Source of the DNA: Schaedlerella arabinosiphila
GTDB taxonomy: Bacteria; Bacillota; Clostridia; Lachnospirales; Lachnospiraceae
Length of the DNA stretch: 64,000 bases
Direction: 5' to 3'
Assembly: GCF_003885045.1 (NCBI RefSeq)
Contig: NZ_RHJS01000002.1
Location: 1-64,000 of the forward strand
Shown: piece by piece, positions 44,527 to 54,060 of the stretch
How the letters are laid out: every line of letters starts with the position of its first letter
How positions within the stretch are numbered: the first letter of the stretch is position 1
Translations under genes and position numbers: made by a program
Notes under the pieces: model-generated
Told to the model about the DNA's origin: nothing
The model's database searches: none
The model's input: the letters and a program-made list of their open reading frames with translations, nothing else

Positions 44527-46038
44527 TTGAAAAAACAAGTTGTCTTCTTGATGACAGACACGACAAGAAAAGACATGCTGGGGTGTTATGGAAATAGAAA
44601 CATGATTACCCCGAACCTGGATTCCCTGGCAGAAGAGGGAATCCGCTATGAAAATGCGTACACCTGCCAGCCTGTCTGCGGACCGGCCCGGAGCGCAATC
44701 TTCACAGGCATGTTCCCCCATTCCAACGGGACGGTGGCCAACGGAGTACCCTTCGGGGATAATGTGAAGACAGTGGGCCAGCGGCTGACGGATCATGGAA
44801 TACAGTGCGGCTACATCGGCAAATGGCATCTGGACGGGGGCGATTATTTTGGCCTTGGAAAATGCCCGGAGGGATGGAATGCAGACTACTGGTATGACAT
44901 GAAGAACTATCTGGAGGAACTGTCGGAGACGGACCGGGTTCGTTCCAGGCGGTCCGGGGAGTGTTTCCGCCCCGGGTTTTCAGAGGAATTTACATATGCG
45001 CACCGTTGTACAGACCGGGCTGTCCGCTTTCTAAAGCAGTTCCGGGACGAGGATTTTTTCCTGACGGTCTCCTACGATGAGCCCCACTCCCCGTCCCTGT
45101 GTCCTGCTCCCTACAATGAGATGTACAAGGGCTTCAGGTTTGAAAGTTCCGCATCTTTTCAGGATGATTTGGAGGATAAGCCTCTGCTGCAGCGGCTCTG
45201 GGCAGGGGAGCTTCTGGACGCGCCGGGGCAGCAGGTCAGCCAGCCCTCCGAATACCTGTCCCTGCTCCTGGGCTGCAATTCCTTCGTGGATCATGAGATC
45301 GGGCGGGTGCTGTCCCTGATCCGGGATATCCTGCCGGAGGCGCTGGTGATCTTCACCTCGGATCATGGGGATATGTTAGGGGCACACCGATTATTTTCAA
45401 AAGGCCCCACCGCATATAAGGAGGCGGCGAATATCCCGCTCATCATCCGGGGAGGGGAAAAGGGGAAGGTGGTTCATGCGCCCGCATCGCATATCGACCT
45501 TGTCCCCACAATCCTGGATTATTTTGGGATTCCCATTCCGAAGCTGTTGGAGGGCAAAAGCATGCTCCGTCAGATCTATGATGCAGAGGTGGCTGTCAAC
45601 CAGGCTGTATTTACCGAATTCACCAGGTACGAGGTGGACCATGACGGCTTTGGAGGCCTGCAGCCCATGCGGGCGGTGACCTCTGAAAGGTACAAGCTGG
45701 TGGTGAATCTGCTGGATAAGGATGAATTTTATGATCTGCAGCATGATCCTGAGGAGCTGGTAAACCGGATCGACGATCCGGCCTGCCTGGACACGATCCG
45801 GGAATACCATGGACTCCTGATCCGTCACATGAACGACACCCGGGATCCCTACCGGGGGTACCAGTGGTCACTGCGGACCTGGAATAAGGGTTTTGTACCG
45901 TCTTGGGAGAACGAGGGGTTTACAAGGCAGCGGGAGAATGAGGAATACGAGCCGCGCCAGCTGGATTATGATACCGGCCTTCCCATGGTGAATGCGGTCC
46001 GCAGCAAATATCTTTATGAAATGGAGGGAAAGATATGA
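44527..46038 (+). CDS. Type I sulfatase, formylglycine-dependent, cytoplasmic
   Basis: Hydrolyses a sulfate ester from a sugar. Metal-site residues are in LMTDTTRKD (Asp 11), the activation motif is CGPAR (Cys about 51, to be converted to formylglycine by an anaerobic maturase, not in this window), and GKWHLDG (about 98) and TSDHGDMLGAH (about 278) complete the active site. No signal peptide is seen, so the substrate should be imported first. The 503 residues are full length. The next gene, an ABC permease, overlaps its stop by four bases, and the ABC genes form the matching importer. Substrate is unknown; mucin or glycosaminoglycan fragments are plausible. Confidence 0.9.
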   Translation: MKKQVVFLMTDTTRKDMLGCYGNRNMITPNLDSLAEEGIRYENAYTCQPVCGPARSAIFTGMFPHSNGTVANGVPFGDNVKTVGQRLTDHGIQCGYIGKWHLDGGDYFGLGKCPEGWNADYWYDMKNYLEELSETDRVRSRRSGECFRPGFSEEFTYAHRCTDRAVRFLKQFRDEDFFLTVSYDEPHSPSLCPAPYNEMYKGFRFESSASFQDDLEDKPLLQRLWAGELLDAPGQQVSQPSEYLSLLLGCNSFVDHEIGRVLSLIRDILPEALVIFTSDHGDMLGAHRLFSKGPTAYKEAANIPLIIRGGEKGKVVHAPASHIDLVPTILDYFGIPIPKLLEGKSMLRQIYDAEVAVNQAVFTEFTRYEVDHDGFGGLQPMRAVTSERYKLVVNLLDKDEFYDLQHDPEELVNRIDDPACLDTIREYHGLLIRHMNDTRDPYRGYQWSLRTWNKGFVPSWENEGFTRQRENEEYEPRQLDYDTGLPMVNAVRSKYLYEMEGKI

Positions 46039-46976
46039 ACGATCGAAAAAAAGAACGGAACGCGGCGGGAAAAAAACGAAGGATTGAGCAGCTTAAGCTG
46101 AACGCATGGTGCTGGCTGTTTATGGCACTGGCAGTGGGCTTCTATATCCTGTTCCAGGGCTACCCGATCCTGTGCAGCATCCAATATTCCCTTCTGGACT
46201 GGTCCGGGATGACGTCTGACGCGGCGTTTGTGGGGCTGGCAAACTACCGGGAGCTGCTAAAGGACGAACTGTTCTGGAACGCCTTTGTCAACAGCTTCAA
46301 GTACATGCTGATGATTGTTCCGCTGGAGCTGGCCGTTTCCCTGTTCCTGGCATATATGCTGAACGACGAGCGGCTGAGAGCGCGTTCCGCCTATCGGACA
46401 ATGTATTTTATCCCGGTGATTACCACCGCTTCCGTGGTCGGTATCATCATGATTTTTATTCTGGGGGTTCAGGGGCCGGTCAACCATGCCCTGACGGCAG
46501 TTCACATCCTGGAAGAACCGCTGAATTTTCTGGGAAATGCGAAATATGCCCTTCCCACCCTGGTGGTGATCTCCCTGTGGAAGGACTGCGGCACTTACAT
46601 GATCTATTGGCTGGCAGGACTGCAGGGCGTCTCTAAGGACGTGTACGAGGCAGCCACCATTGACGGGGCGAACCGGAGGCAGACCTTTTTCCATGTGGTG
46701 CTGCCGCTGATCGCTCCCACTGGAGGGATTATTGCGATTCTGTGCGCCATCAATTCCCTGAAGGTATTTGATATGATCAAGACCATGACCGAGGGCGGGC
46801 CCTATTACGCGACAGATGTGATCGCTACCTACGTTTATCGGAACGCATTTTCCAGTGAGATCGGGATGCCCAGGCTTGGTTATGCCAGCGCGGCGGCCCT
46901 CTTCTTCGGTGCGGCCGTGATCGTCATCGGTCTGGGGCTCAATGCGGTGAAAAGCCGGCTGAGCAAAATAGTGTAA
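46035..46976 (+). CDS. Carbohydrate ABC transporter permease, MalF/UgpA type
   Basis: A 313-residue inner-membrane subunit with about six hydrophobic segments (WLFMALAVGFYILFQGYP first, AAALFFGAAVIVIGLGL last). The EAA loop that docks on the ATPase is at about residue 206 (EAATIDGANRRQTF). The ATG overlaps the sulfatase stop, so translation is coupled. It pairs with the permease at 46991. The ATP-binding subunit is not encoded here and is probably a shared MsmK-like protein. Confidence 0.93.
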   Translation: MNDRKKERNAAGKKRRIEQLKLNAWCWLFMALAVGFYILFQGYPILCSIQYSLLDWSGMTSDAAFVGLANYRELLKDELFWNAFVNSFKYMLMIVPLELAVSLFLAYMLNDERLRARSAYRTMYFIPVITTASVVGIIMIFILGVQGPVNHALTAVHILEEPLNFLGNAKYALPTLVVISLWKDCGTYMIYWLAGLQGVSKDVYEAATIDGANRRQTFFHVVLPLIAPTGGIIAILCAINSLKVFDMIKTMTEGGPYYATDVIATYVYRNAFSSEIGMPRLGYASAAALFFGAAVIVIGLGLNAVKSRLSKIV

Positions 46977-46990
46977 AGGAGGACGCGGTT

Positions 46991-47833
46991 ATGAGTAAAG
47001 AAAAAAGTATCCGGACCGTCAAGACAACGGTCACACACCTTTTACTGGCGGGCATCGGCTTCGTCTGGATTTATCCCTTCTTGTGGATGATCTCCGCATC
47101 GTTCAAGAGCCAGGCGGAATTTTTTGAAAACAGGCTGGGGCTGATTCCGAAGTCACCTACCATTGAGAACGTCATACGCATCTGGAACAAGGCAGATTTT
47201 GGAACTTATTTTATCAATACGATCATTGTCACCGTGTTTTCCGTGCTCATCGTTCTGGTTATGACCATGATGGCCGGTTATGCGATGGGCCGGTACAAGT
47301 TCCGGGGGAGGAACATGTGCATGGCGGTATTCCTCGGGAGTATTGCAATTCCTCTGGTCAGCACCATCATCCCCACTTACGAGGTGGTAAAAAGCATGGG
47401 GCTTGTAGGCACAAAGCCGGGGCTGATTCTGTCTCAGGCGGGCGGCGCACACGTGATCTTCCTGCTGCTGTTTACCAGCTTTTTCGAATCTGTGCCCAAC
47501 GAGCTGGAGGAGGCAGCGAAGATCGACGGCTGCAACTTTTTCCAGACATTTTTCCATGTCATGATGCCTCTGTGCAAGCCGGTTGCGACTACGGTGGTGA
47601 TCATGGAGACCATCTGGGCATGGAACGCATTTATGCTTCCGCTGGTATTGACGCTGAACAATCCGGCATCCCGGACTCTGGCCGTAGGCCTGTATGCGTT
47701 TAAGGGAGAGAATACCGTGGACTGGACGGGAATCGCGGCGGGCGGTACCATTGCGGTTATTCCAGTGGTCATCCTGTTTATTTTTATGCAGAAACACTTT
47801 GTAGAAGGAATTGCCGGGGCGGTGAAGAGCTGA
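46991..47833 (+). CDS. Carbohydrate ABC transporter permease, MalG/UgpE type
   Basis: A 280-residue inner-membrane subunit. Six hydrophobic segments are visible (HLLLAGIGFVWIYPFLW near the start; IAVIPVVILFIFMQKHF near the end), with the EAA loop at about 174 (EEAAKIDGCNFFQTF). The C-terminal FVEGIAGAVKS is a family hallmark. AAGGAGG precedes the ATG, 14 bases after the partner permease. It completes the membrane channel for the sulfated-sugar importer. Confidence 0.94.
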   Translation: MSKEKSIRTVKTTVTHLLLAGIGFVWIYPFLWMISASFKSQAEFFENRLGLIPKSPTIENVIRIWNKADFGTYFINTIIVTVFSVLIVLVMTMMAGYAMGRYKFRGRNMCMAVFLGSIAIPLVSTIIPTYEVVKSMGLVGTKPGLILSQAGGAHVIFLLLFTSFFESVPNELEEAAKIDGCNFFQTFFHVMMPLCKPVATTVVIMETIWAWNAFMLPLVLTLNNPASRTLAVGLYAFKGENTVDWTGIAAGGTIAVIPVVILFIFMQKHFVEGIAGAVKS

Positions 47834-47861
47834 CCCCTCTTTGGAAAGGAAGGTACATAAC

Positions 47862-49361
47862 ATGCTGAAAAAGAAAATCGCAACCCTGATCATTGCCGCG
47901 GCACTGGCGGCTGTTTCCCTCGCGGGATGCGGCGCGATGCCGTCCATAGGCGGTTCGGAGACAGGAAGCACGGAGGAGAAAGCCGGAGCGGATGCTTCGG
48001 AAGAAACGGATGCCGACGGAAAAGTGACTCTCCGGATCGTAGACTGGAGCGACGGCTCCGCGAACCAGCGGGAGGAATTTCACAAGAAATACATGGAGGA
48101 GCACCCGGACGTCAACATTGAGTATACCATGCTGACGGTAGACCAGTTTAAAAATACCATTGTAACCATGATCAAATCCGGCGAAGGACCCGATCTCTTT
48201 CCGATTCCGGTGGGGCTGACATTGAATACCGCCGTGAAGGAGGGCTGGTATCAGCCTATAAACGGATTTGTCGGGGAGGATTTTGCAGACCGGTTCGATG
48301 CTCTGTCCTTCGAAGAGGGCGTGACCCACATCGGTGAAGACTGGTACACCATTACAGAGGTTATGCCTACGATCCAGTGCCTGTTTTTTTATAACAAGGA
48401 CGTGCTGGACGCGGCAGGCGTGAAGGAGATTCCATCCACCTATTCTCAATTCCGGGAGGCCTGCAGAAAGGTGACGGAAAATGGGAAGGGCAATGTCTAT
48501 GGCCTGATCGACGGCGGAAAGCAGATGAACCGTATGGATGTCTTGGCGCGTTCATTGGCTGCGGCCGCAGGAGGTAAGGTGGCCGCGACCACCAAAGTTC
48601 TGGCGGATCAGGGAGCGGCTCCCTATGACACAGAGGAAATGAGACTGGCTTTGGATCTGATCCGGGGGCTTGTGGATGACAGAAGTATCCATCCGGACAC
48701 GATCAATATCAGCGCGCCCGAAGCGAGAGAGCTCTTTGCCCAGGGACAGGCCGCATTCCTCTGTCAGGGTATGTGGTGCATCGCACAGTGGGACGAGACC
48801 TATCCTGACCTGAATTATGGAGTTATGTCTGTCCCGGTGCCGGACGGGGTGGCAGACACTTATGTCCAGGGCGGGGAATTGTCTCCCTGGATGGGGATCT
48901 ACAAGCAGTCGAAGCATCCGAAGGAAGCCGCTGAGTATCTGATGGCGCTGTACAGCGAGGAATACGGCTACCAATCCAGCTGCGTGGAGGACGGAATCTT
49001 TGTGTCTGTGATCCCTTCCATCAATGAAGCTTATATGACCAACGAGGTGATGAAGCAATACTATACCATTGCGGAGGAAACCTCCCGGGTAGTGCCGACC
49101 ATCGTGAAACGGGATGAAAAGGCAAACGATTTTTATGCGGAGATCAAGGATGTCCAGCCCAGCCTGGGAGCCATCGTCCAGGGGATCATCTCCCAGAGCA
49201 TCCCGGATTACGAGACAGCCCTGCAAACATTGGCAGATGAATCCACGAAAGAGTGGAAGCGTGCCTGCGAGGCTGTGGGGATGGATTATGCGGCTCTGGA
49301 ATTTCCAAACTGGGATACGGCCAGGGATTATACGGATGAGGATTATGAAGCATTGAGGTAG
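47862..49361 (+). CDS. Extracellular sugar-binding lipoprotein of the ABC importer
   Basis: Solute-binding protein of the extracellular family 1 type, 499 residues. A lipoprotein signal ends in SLAGC (lipidated Cys 23), followed by an acidic/serine linker and the binding fold (TLRIVDWSDG at about 60; YTMLTVDQFKNTIVTM at about 88; AEYLMALYSEEYGY near 365). It delivers the sugar to the two permeases encoded upstream. Start is ATG 47862 after AAAGGAAGG; a possible start at 47841 would put extra charged residues before the signal peptide. It is the last gene of the operon. Confidence 0.92.
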   Translation: MLKKKIATLIIAAALAAVSLAGCGAMPSIGGSETGSTEEKAGADASEETDADGKVTLRIVDWSDGSANQREEFHKKYMEEHPDVNIEYTMLTVDQFKNTIVTMIKSGEGPDLFPIPVGLTLNTAVKEGWYQPINGFVGEDFADRFDALSFEEGVTHIGEDWYTITEVMPTIQCLFFYNKDVLDAAGVKEIPSTYSQFREACRKVTENGKGNVYGLIDGGKQMNRMDVLARSLAAAAGGKVAATTKVLADQGAAPYDTEEMRLALDLIRGLVDDRSIHPDTINISAPEARELFAQGQAAFLCQGMWCIAQWDETYPDLNYGVMSVPVPDGVADTYVQGGELSPWMGIYKQSKHPKEAAEYLMALYSEEYGYQSSCVEDGIFVSVIPSINEAYMTNEVMKQYYTIAEETSRVVPTIVKRDEKANDFYAEIKDVQPSLGAIVQGIISQSIPDYETALQTLADESTKEWKRACEAVGMDYAALEFPNWDTARDYTDEDYEALR

Positions 49362-49439
49362 CGGAAAGCGGAACAAAAAAGCATATACCAGGGAAATCAA
49401 GCATAATTTATAATGATCAGTTGAGGCGCGTATAAAAAA

Positions 49440-49480
49440 AGCTCCTCCGGTTTATGAAACATAGCCGGAGGGGCTTTTTC
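49440..49480 (+). terminator. Rho-independent terminator of the sulfatase operon
   Basis: AGCTCCTCCGG pairs with CCGGAGGGGCT (one T-G pair), with TTTTT after it. Confidence 0.92.
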
Positions 49481-49525
49481 CTATAGTGCGGAGACATTGC
49501 CGGCAGCAGCCGGTCATTAAAATCT

Positions 49526-49578
49526 TTAAGAAATCTTAAGAATATTTTGTGGAGATAATAGGTATTTCGTTATATAAT
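49526..49578 (+). promoter_or_regulatory. Promoter with OmpR-type direct repeats
   Basis: Two TTAAGA hexamers ten bases apart (49526-49531 and 49536-49541) lie upstream of TATAAT (49573-49578). A candidate -35 TTGTGG (49547-49552) is 20 bases from the -10, too far for good basal activity. Direct repeats near -35 with a poor -35 box fit activation by a response regulator for the exporter genes. Confidence 0.55.
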
Positions 49579-49628
49579 AGATGAGTAGTCTGTGATTTCG
49601 GGAATACGCAGAGGAAAGGAGGGGGAAA

Positions 49629-50363
49629 GTGGACAAGGTAATCGAGGTAAATAACCTGTACAAATTATATCGTGTGGGCAATTCTGTTGTGCGCGCATTA
49701 AACGGCGTGAGCTTTGCAGTCTATCCCGGGGAGTTCTGTGCGATTGTGGGAACCTCCGGCTCCGGAAAATCGACACTTCTCAACATGCTGGCAGGGCTGG
49801 AGAAGCCGACAAAGGGAGAGGTCATTGTCAGCGGACAGCACATGGAAACACTCAATGAAGACGGCCTTGTAAAATTCCGCAGGGAGAATGTGGGATTCAT
49901 TTTCCAGTCGTTTCATCTGATCGGAACAATGAATGCCCTGGAAAATGTGGCCCTGCCCTTAAGCTTCCGGGGAGAAGCGAGAGGCAGCCGGCTCAAAAAA
50001 GCGGATAAGATGCTGGAGCTGGTAAATCTGAAAAAGCACAAAAAGCATATGCCCAACCAGATGTCCGGCGGCCAGCAGCAGCGTGTCGGCGTGGCCAGGG
50101 CGCTGGTGGTTGATCCCAAGATCATCTTTGCGGACGAGCCGACCGGCAATCTGGACTCCCACACATCGGAAGAAGTGATGCATTTGATGCAGCAGGTGGT
50201 GCGGGAACAGAAAAAAACGCTGGTTATGGTAACCCATGATAACCATCTGGCAGCCTATGCCGACCGGATCTTTCATATTATAGACGGCAATATCGTGAAG
50301 ATTGAAGACAACCGGAAAAAGGCACATGCCGCGTCTGCAATGGATGCCAGGCAGAACATATAA
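49629..50363 (+). CDS. ABC transporter ATP-binding protein, MacB/LolD type
   Basis: A 244-residue ATPase: Walker A GTSGSGKSTLLNMLAG at about residue 41, Q-loop VGFIFQSFHLIGTMNALENV at about 90, signature MSGGQQQRVGVARAL at about 143, Walker B IIFADEPTGNLDS at about 164 and switch His in VMVTHD. This subgroup powers FtsX-like permeases of the exporter or cell-envelope type. GTG is the start, after AGGAGGGGG. The CARDB-like protein and the MacB permease follow, giving a three-gene unit. Confidence 0.93.
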   Translation: MDKVIEVNNLYKLYRVGNSVVRALNGVSFAVYPGEFCAIVGTSGSGKSTLLNMLAGLEKPTKGEVIVSGQHMETLNEDGLVKFRRENVGFIFQSFHLIGTMNALENVALPLSFRGEARGSRLKKADKMLELVNLKKHKKHMPNQMSGGQQQRVGVARALVVDPKIIFADEPTGNLDSHTSEEVMHLMQQVVREQKKTLVMVTHDNHLAAYADRIFHIIDGNIVKIEDNRKKAHAASAMDARQNI

Positions 50364-50398
50364 AAGATTAAGATAACGGAAAGAGAGGAACAGGATTC

Positions 50399-52108
50399 AT
50401 GAAAAAATGGACGCAATGGACAGGGATTTTTCTGAGCCTGTCGCTGGCCGTCTCCTGTGTGCCGGCGATACATAGTCAGGCGGGATACGGCACGGCACAT
50501 GCACGGGCGGCGGCTGCTTTCCCGGGGACAGGGATTATGGCAGCAACAGCGGTGCCGGACGGTGCGGAAAGTTCACAAGATCCGACAGACGCTTCTGACG
50601 GAGCGGATGCAGCGGATTCGGATTCCGGAAATGGTCTGTCCACAATTCGGATTTCAGTAGGAAACGGACAGGCTACCCCGCAGTACCAGGCAGGGCAGAA
50701 GGTGGAAAAGCTGACGGTCACTGTAAAAAACAGCAGTACTTCTCCTGCGCAGAATGTCGTGATTTCTCCGGTCATTGATGATGCCAAAGAATGGCCCTTT
50801 GAGATCGACAGTATGAACTATGACAAAGAATTTCAGAAAATCGACGCAAACGGTTCGGTAGAAGCTGTTTGGGAGAATCTGAGAGTGCGTGAGGACGTCG
50901 AGACAAAATCCTACAAGTTGGTTTTCGAGATATTGTACGATGGTATAAAAGAACCCTGCAGGAAATATGTCTATGTAAAAACAGCGGGTACAAAGGGTGA
51001 CGAGCCCCAGGAACCAGGATATCCGCCCTACCCTCCGATCATTATCAATCCGCCGTCAGCCGAGCAGCCGGGGGATCAGCCCTCCGACGGGCAGCCGGAG
51101 GATCCCGGGATCCAGGGTGGCATGGAGGAAGGCGGCGTATATAACGGCGATATCTCAGCAGTTGGAGGCGGAGGCGGTTCTGATGAAAAGAAAGGGGTTC
51201 CGAGGGTCATTGTGACCGGATTCAATACCGAACCGGGAGCCGTGAATGCAGGAAGCAATTTCCGGCTCATCGTCCATGTGAAAAATACATCTACAACAAC
51301 GGCAGTTTCCAACATGCTCTTTGATTTTCAGGCACCTTCCGCCGGGACAGAAGCGGCCGCGGAAGCACCGGCGTTTTTGCCCTCATCCGGGGCCAGCTCC
51401 ATTTATCTGGACCAGATTCCGGCAGGGGAGACGAGGGATGTTGCCATCGACCTGAATGCAAGGGCGGATCTGGTGCAGAAGCCGTACAGCATCAATATGT
51501 CCATGCTCTATGAGGACTCAAACGCGTCCCAGTACGAGGGAAGCTCCAGTCTGGCAATTCCCATTTACCAGGCAGCCAGGTTTGAATTCAGCGAGATTGA
51601 GCTGTCGCCGGCCAGCATTGAGGTGGGGCAGGAGGCAAATCTGATGTGCAGCCTGTACAATACCGGCCGTGTGAAGCTTTACAATGTAAAGGTGAAGTTC
51701 ATGGGCGATGGCATCAGTGCCAAGGAAGTATTCGTAGGCAATCTGGATTCCGGCGCCACAGGAACCATTGACGGGATGCTGACCGGAGAATCCGAGATCA
51801 TGCCCGGGACAAAGTGTAAAATGGTCGTAACCTATGAAGACGAATCCGGGAACCCATCCTCCAGAGAGGAAGAATTTGAGATCCAGGTGACGGCTCCTAT
51901 GGAAATGGATATGGGAGATATGGAGATGATGGGGGAGATGCCGGAGGAAGCGAAAGGATTTCCGGTCATTCCGGTTGTCATTGCGGCGGCAGTCATTCTG
52001 GTGATTGTTCTGGCCGTGGTTCTGACCCGCAGAAGGAAGAAAAAACGGGCACAGGCAGAAGAGGAGGATTTAGCGGATGAGGTGGATCGATTTACTGAGG
52101 ATGAGTAG
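50399..52108 (+). CDS. Membrane-anchored extracellular protein with CARDB-like domains, ABC-exporter partner
   Basis: The 569-residue protein has a signal peptide (TGIFLSLSLAVSCVPAIHSQA), two or three beta-sandwich repeats of CARDB/COG1361 type (LTVTVKNSSTSPAQNVVIS at about 102; FRLIVHVKNTSTTTAVSNM at about 288; ANLMCSLYNTGRVKLYNVKV at about 415), a Pro-rich linker at about 203-240, and a single C-terminal membrane helix (VIPVVIAAAVILVIVLAVV) followed by RRRKKK. It is encoded between the ATPase and permease of a MacB-like transporter, and overlaps the permease gene by 32 bases. It may be an external adaptor or cargo receptor. Its function is not known. Confidence 0.8.
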   Translation: MKKWTQWTGIFLSLSLAVSCVPAIHSQAGYGTAHARAAAAFPGTGIMAATAVPDGAESSQDPTDASDGADAADSDSGNGLSTIRISVGNGQATPQYQAGQKVEKLTVTVKNSSTSPAQNVVISPVIDDAKEWPFEIDSMNYDKEFQKIDANGSVEAVWENLRVREDVETKSYKLVFEILYDGIKEPCRKYVYVKTAGTKGDEPQEPGYPPYPPIIINPPSAEQPGDQPSDGQPEDPGIQGGMEEGGVYNGDISAVGGGGGSDEKKGVPRVIVTGFNTEPGAVNAGSNFRLIVHVKNTSTTTAVSNMLFDFQAPSAGTEAAAEAPAFLPSSGASSIYLDQIPAGETRDVAIDLNARADLVQKPYSINMSMLYEDSNASQYEGSSSLAIPIYQAARFEFSEIELSPASIEVGQEANLMCSLYNTGRVKLYNVKVKFMGDGISAKEVFVGNLDSGATGTIDGMLTGESEIMPGTKCKMVVTYEDESGNPSSREEEFEIQVTAPMEMDMGDMEMMGEMPEEAKGFPVIPVVIAAAVILVIVLAVVLTRRRKKKRAQAEEEDLADEVDRFTEDE

Positions 52109-53480
52109 CGGAAACCTCAAAAAAAGAAAGCTCAGGACTTTTCTGACGATCCTGGGTGTAGTGATCGGTACGGCTTCGATCGTAGTTATGATCTCCCTCG
52201 GGCTTGGGATGCAGCAGTCCATGTACAAGCAGATCGAGCAGGCAGGAGGCATGACGGCCATTACGGTGACAGGACAGGATGTGGGCGGAATGATGTACTA
52301 TATATCATATTCTCCCGAAGAGGGCGAAGCAACGAAATATGTCACGGATGATACGATTGCTGAAATAGAAAAGCTGGAGCATGTAAAAAGTGTGACTCCG
52401 TCTCTTACTATGAGATCCATGATCCTGAGCGGAAATTATTACGCCGACATTCAGTTGGTGGGTATGACACAGGAGGAACTTGAGAGGCAGCATATGGACC
52501 TGGTAGAAGGCAGCCGTATGCCGGAGTCCAATTCCGCAAGCCTGGAGCTGGTGATCGGAAATATGGTTCCTATGGATTTCTATGAAAAGGGATCCAATAG
52601 AGGTTACTGGGAGACGCAGCAGCTTCCGGATATTGATTTTATGAAGGATCCTGTATTCCTGATCCTGAGCTCGGAGGATTATTATAATGCACAGTCAGGC
52701 GGTAATTCCGGAGCATTTGGTTCGGAGGGGAATGCCGCGCCGGTGAAAGCACCGAAAAAATATGTGGTACAGGCCAGCGGAATGATGTCCGGAGGAATAG
52801 ATACCTATCACAACGGCTCTTATAATGTATACTGTGATATCTGGACGTTAAAAAGCTTCCTTCAGAAGGAATACAGAGGAAAGGCTATTCCCGGACAGCC
52901 CAAGACACAGACAGGAAAGCCTTACAAGTTCTTTGCTTATACCAATGCCATGGTGCAGGCAGATGATATCGATCACGTAGAGGATCTGGCCGCCGCCATT
53001 CAGGGGATGGGCTACAGGACCAGCACCAATGCGGAATACCTGAAAAGCGCACAGCAGGAGTTTGCCATGATCGAGGCGGTGCTGGGCGGAATCGGCGCTG
53101 TGTCGCTGTTCGTAGCGGCTATCGGAATTGCCAACACGATGATGATGTCCATCTATGAGAGGACGAAGGAGATCGGAGTCATCAAGGTGCTGGGCTGCAG
53201 CCTGCGCAATATCAAACAGATGTTCCTTCTGGAAGCCGCGTTTATCGGCTTTATTGGAGGTCTGGCCGGCAATATCCTGAGCTTTCTGCTGTCCTTTGCG
53301 ATCAATATGGTTACTGCCCATGGCGGAGCCATGGGACTGGACAGCGATATTTCCTACATACCGGTGTGGCTGGTGGCAGCGTCCATGGGATTTGCCGTGC
53401 TGGTGGGAATGGTGGCCGGGTATTTTCCGGCGCTGCGCGCCATGCGGCTGAGCCCGCTGGCTGCGATCCGAAATGAATAA
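52077..53480 (+). CDS. ABC transporter permease, MacB/FtsX type
   Basis: A 467-residue permease. The first membrane helix (LRTFLTILGVVIGTASIVVMISLG, at about residue 19) is followed by a large external MacB_PCD domain (about 45-325) and three more helices in the FtsX domain (GGIGAVSLFVAAIGIANTM; AAFIGFIGGLAGNILSFLL; WLVAASMGFAVLVGMVAGYFP). It works with the ATPase at 49629. The start lies inside the preceding gene with AGAGGAGG about six bases earlier, so translation is coupled. Export of peptides or lipids, or envelope stress response, is possible. Confidence 0.92.
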   Translation: MRWIDLLRMSSGNLKKRKLRTFLTILGVVIGTASIVVMISLGLGMQQSMYKQIEQAGGMTAITVTGQDVGGMMYYISYSPEEGEATKYVTDDTIAEIEKLEHVKSVTPSLTMRSMILSGNYYADIQLVGMTQEELERQHMDLVEGSRMPESNSASLELVIGNMVPMDFYEKGSNRGYWETQQLPDIDFMKDPVFLILSSEDYYNAQSGGNSGAFGSEGNAAPVKAPKKYVVQASGMMSGGIDTYHNGSYNVYCDIWTLKSFLQKEYRGKAIPGQPKTQTGKPYKFFAYTNAMVQADDIDHVEDLAAAIQGMGYRTSTNAEYLKSAQQEFAMIEAVLGGIGAVSLFVAAIGIANTMMMSIYERTKEIGVIKVLGCSLRNIKQMFLLEAAFIGFIGGLAGNILSFLLSFAINMVTAHGGAMGLDSDISYIPVWLVAASMGFAVLVGMVAGYFPALRAMRLSPLAAIRNE

Positions 53481-53509
53481 GAAGCTGTAGTAAAACAGAA
53501 AAGAAAAGC

Positions 53510-53546
53510 AAAGAGACAGTGGAACCGGGACGGACGCTGTCTCTTT
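53510..53546. terminator. Terminator between converging genes
   Basis: AAAGAGACAG pairs with CTGTCTCTTT around a 17-base loop; symmetric, with A-rich and T-rich flanks, so it may work for both strands. Confidence 0.65.
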
Positions 53547-53601
53547 CATGACGCGGTATGCAGCATGCTGATGATTTCTGCCTGCATGATTTTTTACATA
53601 G

Positions 53602-53865
53602 CTATTCTTCGATTACCTGGATTTCCAGATAGTCAAAATCAATGGAATCCACGAAATTATCCTGATAAAACCTGGCCTTGCTGTGACGCTTAAACTCCGC
53701 GATCGTGGCGTCCAGCCAGATGGGCTTGCTTAAGTCAAATTCATAGCAGACGGCATCCAGTGCGTTGAAAATTTTATGCGTGCGTGTATCATCCGTCTCG
53801 TCACAGATCACCGTGTCACGGACCATGCGGTTATCCTTCCACTCTTTTCCCCATAAACGGAACAT
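53602..53865 (-). CDS. Conserved small protein of unknown function
   Basis: An 87-residue acidic protein (MFRLWGKEWKDNRMVRDTVI start, FDYLEIQVIEE end). The pattern suggests a mixed alpha/beta fold with no metal or catalytic motif. The ATG at 53865 has AAAGGAG on the minus strand at good spacing; an in-frame ATG at 53904 adds 13 residues before that site. Similar-looking short proteins occur in Lachnospiraceae, but I cannot assign a role. Confidence 0.6.
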   Translation of the reverse strand: MFRLWGKEWKDNRMVRDTVICDETDDTRTHKIFNALDAVCYEFDLSKPIWLDATIAEFKRHSKARFYQDNFVDSIDFDYLEIQVIEE

Positions 53866-54060
53866 ATCGAATCTTCTCCTTTGATCAAAAGTATATCGCC
53901 CCAAACGGCGCAGTATCTAAGGCGTCCTCCACGGAACAGTTACAGTATATCATCAGACGCAGGAAAATAAAAGACAGAAATTATAATGACAAAAGAGAAG
54001 AATCGTGCTATATTTTTTACAATCATTATCTGAAAATCAAGAGACAGGGGGAAGATTCAT

